Shown: positions 10,074 through 19,249 of the stretch, one piece after another
How the letters are laid out: every line of letters begins with the position of its first letter
Numbering within the stretch: position 1 is the first letter of the stretch
NCBI GenBank assembly: GCA_903772945.1
Contig: CAICTM010001778.1
Location: forward strand, 1 to 22,786
Direction: 5' to 3'
Source: Seminavis robusta
Lineage: Eukaryota; Bacillariophyta; Bacillariophyceae; Naviculales; Naviculaceae
DNA length: 22,786 bases
Notes under the pieces: generated by a model
The model's input: only the letters and a program-made list of their open reading frames with translations
Told to the model about the DNA's origin: nothing
The model's database searches: none
Translations under genes and position numbers: made by a program

Positions 10074-10097
10074 TGATTTCCCAGTACCAGCTTGTCC
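10074..10097 (-). other. PIF1 helicase Walker A (GQAGTGKS)
   Basis: Intact P-loop, with motif Ia (TAPTGVAAFNIGGKTLHGFS) 30 residues downstream in the same frame. It marks the ATPase core of the Helitron helicase. Confidence 0.93.
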
Positions 10098-10333
10098 ATT
10101 CAAAGTTGTTCGCAAAGGTTCAAATGTAGAAAAGTCTTCACAGTACAACCATTCCATAATCTTTGTAAGAACAATTAAGGCAAAGTATTGCTGTTCTTCA
10201 AAAAGGTCTTCAATTCTGAAATCAGATCCATCTGACTTTTTTGGAACAATCAATGTATCATTTTCAATCTGAATGGATTCTTGCACTTTTTGGTTAGCCA
10301 TTCCTCTGGTCAATATCTGTGTCTTCAAAATCC

Positions 10334-10417
10334 CTTGACTGTATTGACATGAGAATACAAACATGTTTGCATGAATCCCATGCCCAATGGGCACAAATTC
10401 AGAAAGGCAGAACTTAC
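10334..10417 (-). other. Helitron intron C (79-84 bp)
   Basis: Donor GTAAGTTC at 10417. The acceptor is either ATACAG at 10339 or TCAAG at 10334; only the second keeps the frame (NGIRTN then RILKTQI). It contains motif copy 4. Confidence 0.7.
10371..10402. repeat. 33-bp near-palindromic motif, copy 4
   Basis: Arms ATGAAT and ATTCAG; core ATGCCC AAT GGGCAC; one base short (32 bp). In Helitron intron C. Confidence 0.88.
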
Positions 10418-11179
10418 TATTGGTTCTTATCCCATTCAAAATCAAGTCCTTTTTGTATGTTGGCAAAGTGGTATCATCAAATTCGGCTTTTCCAGATGCA
10501 CCCATACCACACAACAGAATCAACATTTCATCACCCTCAATTATTTTGTTCTTGGAATGATCAGCCTCTTTGCTTGTAGCTCTGCAAAGACTGTCCGATC
10601 AAAATACGTTGTACAACACGATCATACTGCAATCGTGATTGAGGGGACAATTTTTGGATTTGATGAAGTTGTCAAAATCCGCTTTCCAATTAGTGTCCAC
10701 TGGAAAACTTCCATGCCAAGGTTTATATACTGTCAACACATGCATAGCATAACTTTTTGTCACTGGAAATGTTGGATATCCACTTACACCAACAAAATGT
10801 GGTATTGCAGCCTTTTTTCGTTGAAGTACTTCTCTTTCGAAAGAAAAGAAATAATGCAAGGTCATGTGATGATACTGGGCATCTCTGTTCTTATACCTTG
10901 CATGAATCTACCATCTGCAGCATTTGAAGAGTCAACTTTCACTTTAGCACTTCTTGAAATACTGACTGTCTCCATCAGTTCAGAACACAAAGTCAAGGGG
11001 AGGTTTCAAGTAAAACACATGCCTCTTGTTTTGAGATCAATCGTTGCGTAGCAGAACGATTCAAGATTCTTTTTACACCTCTTTTCAAATCTGCAGTATC
11101 ACCTGTACAGTATCAAGACTCTGCAATAATTCTCGGTTAGCTTGTTTTTCTTGGAAAAGGTGGCATTACCTTTGCAATT

Positions 11180-11194
11180 TTATGCCACAACATA
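11180..11194 (-). other. Helitron Rep tyrosine site, second Tyr codon is a stop
   Basis: The minus-strand codons read Tyr-Val-Val-Ala-stop and then Asn-Cys-Lys-Gly. The family motif is YxxxYxxK. The first Tyr codon (11192-11194) is kept, while the place of the second (11180-11182) reads TAA. Alignment by eye only. Confidence 0.65.
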
Positions 11195-11459
11195 ATCATC
11201 ACTCTACTGATTTCACGTATATTTGGTTTTTTTGGTGATGAACTGTAAATCAACAATTGTATATCACAGTTGCCTCTCAACTTTGCAGCATGTCTTTGGA
11301 AGTTTGATTTACTCTGCATGATTTCTTGGCATATGTAATTTGAATGCTTTGTTATCTTCCCGGCTGATTTCAGCTGATTCTCTCAAGGGAAATCCGGGTG
11401 TATCACATTTCCCCTTTGTTTTTTCTTCACCTGCACCACACCTGCATTTGCGACTTTTG

Positions 11460-11524
11460 CTACAAAGATTTGTGAGATCTGTGCCCAATGGGCATTACAT
11501 TCAACAGGGATTGACTGATCTTAC
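11460..11524 (-). other. Helitron intron B (65 bp)
   Basis: Donor GTAAGATC (11524), acceptor TTTGTAG (11460). Removing it joins CMRGKPG to KSRKCRCGAGEEKTKG in one frame, which supports a true intron. It contains motif copy 5. Confidence 0.8.
11472..11504. repeat. 33-bp near-palindromic motif, copy 5
   Basis: Core GTGCCC AAT GGGCAT; right arm ATTCAA; left arm TGTGAG is weak. In Helitron intron B. Confidence 0.82.
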
Positions 11525-11814
11525 CCAGGCTTCCCACGCATACAAAACCACTACAGTCATGGACTTGGCAATAGTTCATCAAGTTCATGGCATCATATCT
11601 TCCATGGTACTCTCCACATCTGTGAATCTTATTGAACATGGGGAATCTGATTTACACAGTTTCTTGTTTCAAAAGAATCATCCACAATTGCAGTAAGTCC
11701 TAGCCTGGTTTCTGCCAATTTGACAAACACTCATCTCTTCTGTTCTTCCCATTCTCACATTTAAATGGGCATGACACAGCTCTGAATGGTTTGATCCTTT
11801 GTGATAGCCAGTAA

Positions 11815-11823
11815 ATGTGCATG
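11815..11823 (-). other. Helitron HUH nuclease motif (His-Ala-His)
   Basis: The minus strand reads FAPGRGQIHAHLLAITKD, containing the metal-binding His-hydrophobic-His pair of rolling-circle Rep proteins. The catalytic motif itself is intact, although frameshifts flank it on both sides. LAETRLGLTAIVDDSFETRN follows about 30 codons later. Confidence 0.9.
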
Positions 11824-13417
11824 AATTTGACCTCTACCTGGAGCAAATTCATACCTGACCCAGTAATGCTCTATGCCAAAAACTTCTTTCCCACTGTCTC
11901 CAGCCAGATTTCACTCTTTCTTGAAAATACTCCTAATCACAATAGAGTAGTCATTCAGATATGTACTCAATCCAGGTGCCCTTGTTCACATTTGCTGGAG
12001 TCCAATCTGCCAACTCCATTCGATCTTTATTAATCGAATGATATCAGGCCAAAAGTGTCTGCACAGGACAGTGTTATGAAAAAATTGGTGCCCCATGCCC
12101 TTGCTCAACATGATATTAATCCAAGTGTACAGCTCACTCCTTTTTGGAACCAAAAAGCTGTAGAACCTTTACATTCCGTGTGAAATAAGTGAGTCGATTA
12201 CAAATTGATTGTCTCCCTCAGCAATTGCTTCTTGTAACTCGTCCAATGAACATGGACCACCTTTGTTGAACTCTTTCATAACCAACTCCCACTGGAAGCA
12301 TTTCGATTCCTTTTAATGTAGTTCCCAGCATAAAAACTAAATAATTTGTCTCTGGCAAATCTTCCATCCTGGTAGAATAACATATACTTCCCCATTTTGA
12401 AAAATCATACCAAAATCCTTTACATCACCAATTCACCTGGAAATAGCCATGGAAAAGCTCTTGAAATATCTTTGTATCCCCATGTTAGATATAGGATTCT
12501 TGGCAATCTTTGGATGTGCCAAAGAAATACTTTTCTTCTTTGCTGATTTAGCAATAGATTCTTCAACTCCATCATGTATAATTTGGTTTCCTGGGACAAG
12601 TGAACACGACTTGATTCATCTCTTACCCCGAAAATAGAATTCCACCATGATCTCGCAGTGATGTGTCAATTTAGAACAGGACCATGATCATTATTCACAT
12701 CAAAAGCCTTAACTCATCTGTTTCTAAATTTCTCCAGTAGGGATGTTTGTGCTCTCCAAATGCCCTCTTCACCTTCAATCCAGCTCAGATTTTCCTCCTT
12801 CAGTAATATATCCTTGTATTCAACATTATATTTCTTCAACCATTTCAATGCATCCCATACATTCTTTCTTCTGACTTTGAAATGTTCATCTCTGCAAGCC
12901 TCACTCCCTATCTCAGCCTGAACAACTTTGATTATCTGTAGACTAGTAACATGCGAGGGAATTTTGGGCAGTTCTGTTGCAAAGGCTTCTATATCTTGCT
13001 CAAAGGCACAAACATGACCTGTTAAACCCATATTCCATTTTTGATATGCTTCAGAGGCACAAAAGTGAAGCAAGCTGAATCAACATTTTCTCTGCTATGC
13101 TCAAATTCAACAAGCATTCAGGGACAAAGAATTGAGCACATTGTTTTCATTGTACCACAAAGGCAATGAATTACCATCTTTATAAAATGACTTGGATTTA
13201 GCTTTTTGCACTGTGAGAATAAGTCTTGTTCTCCATTTTCATCCCAATAGCAACCGTTTACACATTCACATTTGTTATGCTTAATTTCAATGCACTTTTT
13301 TTCAAACGCCCTGAAACATGAATACTTTCCTTGGTGGGATAAACCAGGAGCCAATAAACCCTCTAATTCCTTCACTCTATAACAAAGTTGAAACAATGAA
13401 CATGGTTTGTTCAATTA

Positions 13418-13449
13418 CTGATTATCATGCCCAATGGCACCAGACTCAA
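13418..13449. repeat. 33-bp near-palindromic motif, copy 6
   Basis: Core ATGCCC AAT GGCAC lacks one G; right arm ACTCAA. In Helitron intron A. Confidence 0.8.
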
Positions 13450-13470
13450 CCCTCTATGTGGCAATCAAAA

Positions 13471-13502
13471 ATGAATTCATGCCCGTTGTGCACCAAATTC
13501 AT
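13471..13502. repeat. 33-bp near-palindromic motif, copy 7
   Basis: Arms ATGAAT and ATTCAT; core ATGCCC GTT GTGCAC; 32 bp. In Helitron intron A, 21 bases from copy 6. Confidence 0.88.
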
Positions 13503-14261
13503 GCAGAGCACATACCTTCTTCATTTTCATTTTTCTCCTTCAAATTTTCATGCTTCCTCTTTCTATTGATTCCTTCTCATTCTTTGCAACTTTTGCCTTA
13601 GCAACCTTTACAGCTTTAGCAACCGCCCTAGATTTTGCCCTATCTTTAGCTCTTTGTTTCAATTTTTCTTCTTTGGGTTCATAGCTGCATATTATATTTC
13701 ACAATATCAAATTATGACTATCAGCAACAACCTTCTACTTTGTTTTTCCTCCATTACCATGACATCAGTAAAGTGAACACCTCAGGTACCTTGGTGACTC
13801 ATTCAGTATTGTCATCGCCATCAACCTGCATCATATCTGCAGGCTGGTCATTCTTCTCCGAAACTTCACTACCTTCCCTGGCCTCCTTTTCTTCTTCTTG
13901 GTTTTCTTTTGTTTTGTCTTCTTCTTCCTCTTGGGCTTCACCTTCTCGTGGTTTCTTAGCAAAAGAACTAATTAGCTCATCACTTCCTTCACTATTGCTC
14001 CTTGGACGTTTGCCATCATTCATCAGGCCTGACAGGCCTAACTTTTCATTCTTTTTCGTCCACAATTTGGCCAATTGTGCTTCCCATTTTGGTAACTCCT
14101 CCTCAATCTCCATTGCAGCATGTCTTGGACCCTTACAACCATTGTTCAATTGTTCTCTTGCTGCTTTGTAATCACCAACAACTTGCATGACTTGTGTAAG
14201 ATTTTGGATTCGGTTTGGGTTTGCTTTTCTTGGAAGTCGAATGAAATTCTTGCGTCGTTCC

Positions 14262-14387
14262 GAGGTTCTTGGCTTCTTCATCACATTGCTTTGTTTTTGG
14301 GGTGTTTTTGTGCTTGGTCGTTCAGAGGTTCTTGGCTTCTTCACATTCCTTTGTTTTTGGGGTGTTTTTGTGCTTTCTACCATGACT
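14262..14387 (-). repeat. 63-bp in-frame tandem repeat (21 codons x2)
   Basis: GAGGTTCTTGGCTTCTTCA recurs at 14262 and 14325. It encodes STKTPQKQ.NV.KKPRTSER twice in exon 6 of the DGQHR gene. The period is a multiple of three, so the duplication extends the protein without breaking its frame. Confidence 0.9.
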
Positions 14388-14618
14388 GTGTTTTCCTTTG
14401 TTCTGGGATTGACTTCATCTTCACTATCATCATCCTGACCATTGCCTTTTCCGTCACCATCATTTTTTTCATCACTGTCATGCTCTGTCAAGTTGTTCAT
14501 TTCATCTAAAGCCAGACCTGCTTCCACCTCAGCAATGACTTTTCGAACTTCCTTTTTGAACTCCTGCAATGTCTGGAGGTGATTGCAACACAGCTGTTGC
14601 CTTTGGTACTTTAATCTC

Positions 14619-14704
14619 CTAAGAATAAAACAAACACAAGTAGTGAGAATTCAAGCTTTGAATTTCATGCCCAATGTGCACCAGATTCAACAACATCATA
14701 GTAC
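14619..14704 (-). other. DGQHR-gene intron 5 (86 bp)
   Basis: Donor GTACTATG (14704), acceptor TTATTCTTAG (14619) after a T-rich tract. The exact acceptor is uncertain: AAAG at 14609 would keep the frame. It contains motif copy 8, 14 bases from the donor. Confidence 0.7.
14658..14690. repeat. 33-bp near-palindromic motif, copy 8
   Basis: Perfect arms TTGAAT and ATTCAA; core ATGCCC AAT GTGCAC. In DGQHR-gene intron 5. Confidence 0.92.
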
Positions 14705-15569
14705 CAGATCAAGCTCAACAATGGCTCTGATCAATTTGGTTGCTTCAGCCTTCAGTACAGGCAAAACAGTTTCATCCAACCATTCGCCAATCATTGCAAT
14801 GATTACATTCTCCCCATACACCTCTGCTAATAAACCACTAGTCAAACTAGTTGGTTCTGCACCATCCCCACCTTCATTAGCTACATCAACAATTCTCTCC
14901 CAAATATCCTTTTTCTTTGTGAAACGTGAATTGATGTGCAGGACATTGGCCCAAACCAGGCTTTTCGCCTCTGGATAATCTGACAATGACAAATCAAAAG
15001 GATTCACAATGCTGCAAGTACTATCACTTGGAATATCTTCGTCATCATCAGAGTCCTTGTCTTCTTTCTCGTTTTCAACCTGGTCAGAGATTCCTTTTCT
15101 GGGCACAGCAACTGTTATCACAATAGGGAGCTCATCATTTCTTTCACTTGAAGATGACTCTTCATCATCAAACTTTCCTCCCTCGGAATCTTCTTCCTCC
15201 ACCTTCCACTTCGCCAATTGTTCCAAGTTCTCCAAGGTGTTGTTGATTTTGTCCTCAAACACTACCTTGCCAGAACCTTTTCCAGGCTTTTCCAATGTAG
15301 CGTGCTCAGGATTTTCTGCCACAGTCCTCATCAATTGCAGCAACTTTGAGGCAGGCTTCTGTTGTCGAACAAACAAGTCACCCAATTTACTTGAATCAAT
15401 TGTAATTTTACTAATACAATTTGACGCAACCAAATTACCAATAATAGATCCTTTCTCAGATGGCCTCAAGTTGGAATGCAAAACACCCTTTGCAAGTGAT
15501 TCAAACACCTTTGCACCAGTAATAGTCAATGTTCGACCATTTTCTCGTTCGGGGCTACTTGGTGCTTCC

Positions 15570-15648
15570 TATATTTCCAAAGAAGAAAAAAAATCAAAAT
15601 GGTGCCCATTGTGCATACAATTCATTCTGATACCCATGGAAAACTTAC
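15570..15648 (-). other. DGQHR-gene intron 4 (79 bp)
   Basis: Donor GTAAGTTT (15648), acceptor GAAATATAG (15570). Phase 0 on both sides: AFAKSKNL joins EAPSSPERENGR. It contains motif copy 9, centred in the intron. Confidence 0.88.
15593..15625. repeat. 33-bp near-palindromic motif, copy 9
   Basis: Core GTGCCC ATT GTGCAT; right arm ATTCAT; left arm eroded. In DGQHR-gene intron 4. Confidence 0.85.
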
Positions 15649-16285
15649 CAAATTTTTGGACTTCGCAAACGCCTTTTCAGCTGCATAGCCAGGGTCATCA
15701 CTGAAAGAGACCTCCAGTAACTTCTTATTTCCTGCCTTTCCTCCTTTTTTCTTCTTTCCTTTCTTTCCATCACCATCATAATCTTCGTCATCATCATCCT
15801 CCATTTCACCATCATCATCTTTGGTTCCTTTCATTGGTGTCTTCACCTTTTCCACACCATCTTCATCATCAAAAGAGGCAATCACATCCTTGTTACCATA
15901 CAGAATAGTTTTGAAATGCTTGCACCAACTTGGAAACATGTTGGCATCATCACCATTGATCTCACCAGCAACAAATTGATCAATAAAAACATCCGGTCTA
16001 ATGTCTTCAGGGTACAGGGCATCAAAACTTTCCTCTTCGAAAGGCATAATGCCATGCCTCCATTGTATCTTGCCACCACCTTTGGTTATTGTCTTCACCA
16101 AAGGCATCAATATTTGAAAATTCAATGCTTCAAAGTCCAACCATGATCGAACTTTCTCTGGATACATATTAATAATACCCGTCATGCCATGGTTTGCATT
16201 GCTCTTCTCTCTTGGTAACATACTTCGATTATAGGCAAAGGTTGGAACTTTCCAAAATGGCTTAATTTTCAGGTCACCACGGCCA

Positions 16286-16372
16286 CTGAATTGAATTGTT
16301 AGATAAGCAAAACGAAGAAGCAAATCTCATTCCCGTTGGGCACCATATTCAAACGCATATTCAAAAACTTAC
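16286..16372 (-). other. DGQHR-gene intron 3 (87 bp)
   Basis: Donor GTAAGTTT (16372), acceptor AATTCAG (16286), with CTAAC as a possible branch site. The frame is kept in phase 2: YRFYSG joins GRGDLKIKPFW. It contains motif copy 10. Confidence 0.9.
16320..16352. repeat. 33-bp near-palindromic motif, copy 10
   Basis: Core ATTCCC GTT GGGCAC; right arm ATTCAA; left arm weak. In DGQHR-gene intron 3. Confidence 0.85.
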
Positions 16373-17189
16373 CCACTGTAAAACCTGTAGTTCAAATTTC
16401 GAAACTTTGTTTGATTGATCAAAGGTGAGATACCGTGCTTCAGTATTGATTGAATAATACCCTTGATGCAAACTTGATATAAGCTCAATCTGATCTTCCT
16501 GTCTGTTTTTATAGAATTTGCAACCCGGAGTCGTGAATTCACAATCTCGTTCAACCTTCCCAAAACACCCTTTTTGAGTGAAAAAGCCGCTGGCATCTTT
16601 GACAGCCCTTCAGCCCACCTGCCTGCCTCAAAGTCACTTTTGATGCTAGCAACAACACTCATGTCCTTCACAAACAGGAATGGAGGTGCATCCTTTTTCT
16701 CTTTGGCCATGGTGTTTGACATAATTATCTGCAGCATTGCTTTCTCCACCATAGCACGCTTGAACAGTGGCTCAACACTGGAGTAAGCAACATGAAAAAT
16801 GTTTCGTCGAATCCAAAAAATATCGGTTACCCAAGCCAGGTTCCTTGCAGCAGTCTGTTCCAACTTGAACTGAGGACACTTCACATTAAGCCAATTTCCT
16901 TGCATAAATCGAAGAAAATCATTGGCGTTTCCAGGATGCATAAAAGCAAACATGTTGAAAGCAAACCAAACCTCAACACCATTGCTGATTGCCATGTCTT
17001 TAGACAAGAAATTGTCACCATCTTCATTTTTTGCACTCTTGCCCACCTTGATAATGATGCGGTCACTGTGGGTCAATGGATACAAACTTTTTCATTCGAG
17101 AAAACCCACTCCAGCGCTTGAAAAAAGACATCTGAACTTTGGGCACTATCTGGAACCACTGCATCTAATTTGTGCCTGTCTATCAAGAA

Positions 17190-17292
17190 CTAAAAAACAA
17201 AGGTTAATATCTTACCTGAATATCATGCCCAATGGGCACCAAATTCAGGCCCAAAAGGCAAAGAACAAATGCATAATTCTTTTCACACTTAC
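17190..17292 (-). other. DGQHR-gene intron 2 (103 bp)
   Basis: Donor GTAAGTGT (17292), acceptor TTTTTTAG (17190). The spliced frame reads WFRHWKK then FLIDRHKLDAVV. It contains motif copy 11. Confidence 0.85.
17216..17248. repeat. 33-bp near-palindromic motif, copy 11
   Basis: Perfect arms CTGAAT and ATTCAG, and a core ATGCCC AAT GGGCAC that is palindromic except for one outer pair (a G-U wobble if transcribed from the minus strand). Closest copy to the consensus. In DGQHR-gene intron 2. Confidence 0.95.
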
Positions 17293-18530
17293 TTTTTTCC
17301 AATGACGAAACCAGAGTTTGCCATTGAACCAATCTCCTTGCAACACATCCCAGTTACACTTCCAATATGTTTTGGGGTACCATTGTTATCAACAATTGAC
17401 AAGATTGATTGAGGTTCATATTTAGGCTCTCAACATCACAAAATACTGGATTGCATCATCTCGGAGATTTGACTTCACACGCCGATTTTCTGCAGAAGTC
17501 ACAGCCGCGCCCATATTCCGGAACACTTCGTATTGATCTTGCAAACTCAAGCTTCCGCCAAACCCAACATGACACCAGACATGACGCTTGTCCAAGGTGA
17601 TTCTTGGGTCAAAATTCTGTTTGTTACTCTTCAACTTGTATTTTGCAACATCGTCTGGTACATTGAACACAGGAAGCAGATTCCCAAATTCTGGAAGAGT
17701 TTCGCGACACTCGCCAATTCTCTCAGAATAGCATTTCAAGCCAACTGCTCTATGCTGACCATCATACAGAAAGAATCGTAGAGGACACATTGCCTGGACA
17801 AAATCTTCGAAATACCGCAAATTGGTGTCATGTGACACAGATTCATCATACTCGTAAATGCCATTCATTTGACATTTTTCCAATAAGGCCAAGAAACCTT
17901 CTTTTTCGCCAATCTTGAAAGAAGAAATAAAAGCAATGAAAGAACAGATTTCTTCATTCTTCACATCACTTCCTGGTGCACTTCTCTCCAAACCAAAAAA
18001 CTCCAGAGTCCTTTCAAAGCCTGCAGGAGTCACCTTTGATACCCTGTAGCCCTTCAACACTGCTGTAAGTTTATCATTTGTCAACCATGGTGCTGCCAAT
18101 GGACACAATGAGCGACTTTCTTCAAACCACTCTAATGTACCATTGTTTTCGCAAGGTTCAATCTGATATACACCATAGCTCATGAAGTTTCCACCATTAT
18201 CCAGATAGCGTTCAGAATCAGGAAACAGAATGCTGTTCATCAAAGGATCCTGCAGTTTCTTCAATGCTCACAGTCTTCTCATACAAAGCCATTGGATTCA
18301 GGAATCTATGATTTGCCCATGGTTGCATCACTTGCCTGCTAAAACCACCATTCTGGACCAACAAGTTCAATGCAATAGGACTATCACAACTCAACACTGC
18401 AATCTCAATGCTATCAATTGCTTTAAATTCCACTTCCCGAATCTCCAAAGGAATGAAATCCCTCTCTGGTATAACAACCTTCTGCTTATTGGCTAAATGA
18501 ATACAAGGGAAACCAAAGATGTGTCAGTCA

Positions 18531-18563
18531 ATGAGTATCATTCCCATTGGGCATGACATTCAA
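18531..18563. repeat. 33-bp near-palindromic motif, copy 12
   Basis: Arms ATGAGT and ATTCAA; core ATTCCC ATT GGGCAT. In DGQHR-gene intron 1. Confidence 0.88.
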
Positions 18564-18567
18564 AAAA

Positions 18568-18600
18568 ATGAATTTCATGCCCATTGTGCACAATCCTAAC
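18568..18600. repeat. 33-bp near-palindromic motif, copy 13
   Basis: Left arm ATGAAT; core ATGCCC ATT GTGCAC; right arm degenerate. In DGQHR-gene intron 1. Confidence 0.82.
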
Positions 18601-18855
18601 CCAGCACTCAAATAATCATTTACCTGCACCATTCAACATCAGTTTTCGCCCAACCAGCTCCACATAATGATTCCCATTGCCAGCATCAATTCATATACAC
18701 ATTCTGCTTTATGCTTATCAAACAAGGTCTTTGCCATCTTGTCAACTTTCAAGCATAGCTTTCGCCTTCACAACTTTCTCAAATGAAATTTATGAGGAAT
18801 TCTGATGAAACAAAAAAAAACGACCAGCGACGAACGCGCGCGCGCGCCGTTTCGC

Positions 18856-18972
18856 CACGATTTGACACGTTCAACGTACGCACGAACGACTCAATCAGAA
18901 TCGGAACACGCGCGCGCGCACCACGATTTGACACGTTCAACGTACGCACGCACGACTCAATCAGAATCGGAA
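18856..18972. repeat. 51-bp direct repeat, two copies, with (CG)n tracts
   Basis: 18856-18906 and 18922-18972 are identical except for one base (CACGAACGAC versus CACGCACGAC). Period 66 bp. Each copy is preceded by a CGCGCGCG tract (18836-18847 and 18908-18919). It is GC-richer than anything around it and lies just upstream of the DGQHR gene. Confidence 0.93.
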
Positions 18973-19079
18973 TTGACATAATGGTAGTACGCACTACATT
19001 GCGAATTCTGCTATTTCAGACTCTGGAACTCATTATCTCATAAAATCAAGATCAGTAAAACAAAAACTAATTCTATCAA

Positions 19080-19111
19080 GTGAACCTCAATCCCATTGTG
19101 CACACATTCAT
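19080..19111. repeat. 33-bp near-palindromic motif, copy 14
   Basis: Right arm ATTCAT; core ATCCC ATT GTGCAC, one base short; left arm GTGAAC. Intergenic. Confidence 0.78.
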
Positions 19112-19138
19112 TTACTGAGACCTTATTCCAACAGCCAA

Positions 19139-19171
19139 CTGAATATAGTGCCCAGTGTGCACAGCATTCAA
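19139..19171. repeat. 33-bp near-palindromic motif, copy 15
   Basis: Arms CTGAAT and ATTCAA; core GTGCCC AGT GTGCAC. Unit 1 of the 78-bp tandem repeat. Confidence 0.9.
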
Positions 19172-19216
19172 CATTGCTTGGCAATCATTTCCTTCATTTC
19201 TTATTCCAATAACCAA

Positions 19217-19249
19217 CTGAATACAGTGCCCATTGTGCACAGCATTCAA
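19217..19249. repeat. 33-bp near-palindromic motif, copy 16
   Basis: Arms CTGAAT and ATTCAA; core GTGCCC ATT GTGCAC. Unit 2 of the 78-bp tandem repeat. Confidence 0.92.

Larger units (their letters stand above)
13375..13515 (-). other. Helitron intron A (141 bp, two motifs)
   Basis: Donor GTATGTGC (13515), acceptor TATAGAG (13375). The spliced frame runs NENEE then VKELEGLLAPG without a break. It contains motif copies 6 and 7 in series. Confidence 0.78.
8410..13690 (-). mobile_element. Helitron coding body (ends not found)
   Basis: One minus-strand locus carries, in order, a Lys-rich N-terminus, a DUF6570-like region, the Helitron-like N domain, a HUH Rep nuclease and an SF1 PIF1-type helicase. 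This is the diagnostic rolling-circle Helitron arrangement. The 5' TC and 3' hairpin-CTRR ends were not recognised; the DGQHR gene and the tandem duplication at 7981-8395 could be inside or outside it. Many frameshifts and stops mark it as an old inactive copy. Confidence 0.88.
8410..13690 (-). pseudogene. Helitron Rep-helicase gene, decayed, five exons
   Basis: Probable exons: 13690-13516, 13374-11525, 11459-10418, 10333-9067 and 8987-8410. The N-terminus is Lys/Ala-rich (KAVKVAKAKVAKNEK). The DUF6570-like part has HVCAFEQDIEAF and HFKVRRKNVWDALKWLKKYN (13030-12810). The Helitron N domain has FPWLFPG and IGDVKDF (about 12450-12405). Rep has MGHQFFHNTVLCRHFWPDII (about 12095-12040), the HUH site and a YxxxY site. 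Then come LRGNCDIQLL and VYKPWHGSFPVDTNW (about 10730), and the helicase with Walker A, Walker B (IIDERS), GDDYQLP and IPPLDLAFARTIHKFQG (about 8935-8885). A C-terminal tail (VKRRRDWVQHLNKNT to SPKKRRKKH) ends at the stop codon 8410-8412. Internal stops and frame changes occur in every large exon, so no full product is possible. Confidence 0.88.
18493..18623 (-). other. DGQHR-gene intron 1 (131 bp, two motifs)
   Basis: Donor GTAAATGA (18623), acceptor ATTCATTTAG (18493). Phase 1 is kept: KLMLNGA joins NKQKVVIPERDF. It contains motif copies 12 and 13, five bases apart. Confidence 0.85.
13799..18780 (-). pseudogene. DGQHR-motif protein gene, six exons, frameshifted
   Basis: Probable exons: 18780-18624, 18492-17293, 17189-16373, 16285-15649, 15569-14705 and 14618-13799, over 1,300 codons. 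I do not recognise the full family. Exon 2 carries LRFFLYDGQHRAVGLKCYS (17749-17763 for DGQHR). It is followed about 70 residues on by LSLQDQYEVFRNMGAAVTSA, which resembles the layout of DGQHR/ParB-fold proteins such as DndB. Exons 2-3 continue with WFNGKLWFRHWKKFLIDRHK and VEVWFAFNMFAFMHPGN. Exons 4-6 are low-complexity, acidic then Lys-rich, with a tandem KTPQKQ unit. Indels in exon 1 (near 18690), at 18270, 17430-17385 and 17080 break the frame, so this copy is probably dead or carries sequencing indels. Long stretches remain clean, so decay is recent. Function unknown; binding or modification of DNA is only an inference from the DGQHR motif. Confidence 0.7.

Noticed and set aside
11760..11785. 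A half-motif (ATGGGCATGACA) in the Helitron
   Set aside because: It lacks the left core arm and both outer arms, and lies in coding sequence between the HUH motif and LAETRLGLTAIVDD.
8765..12033. Plus-strand open frames of 80-226 codons opposite the Helitron
   Set aside because: They are the complement of clear Rep and PIF1 helicase motifs on the minus strand.
14996..15704. Plus-strand Ser/Phe-rich frame of 231 codons
   Set aside because: It is antisense to exon 5 of the DGQHR gene; the Ser-rich run is the complement of acidic codons.
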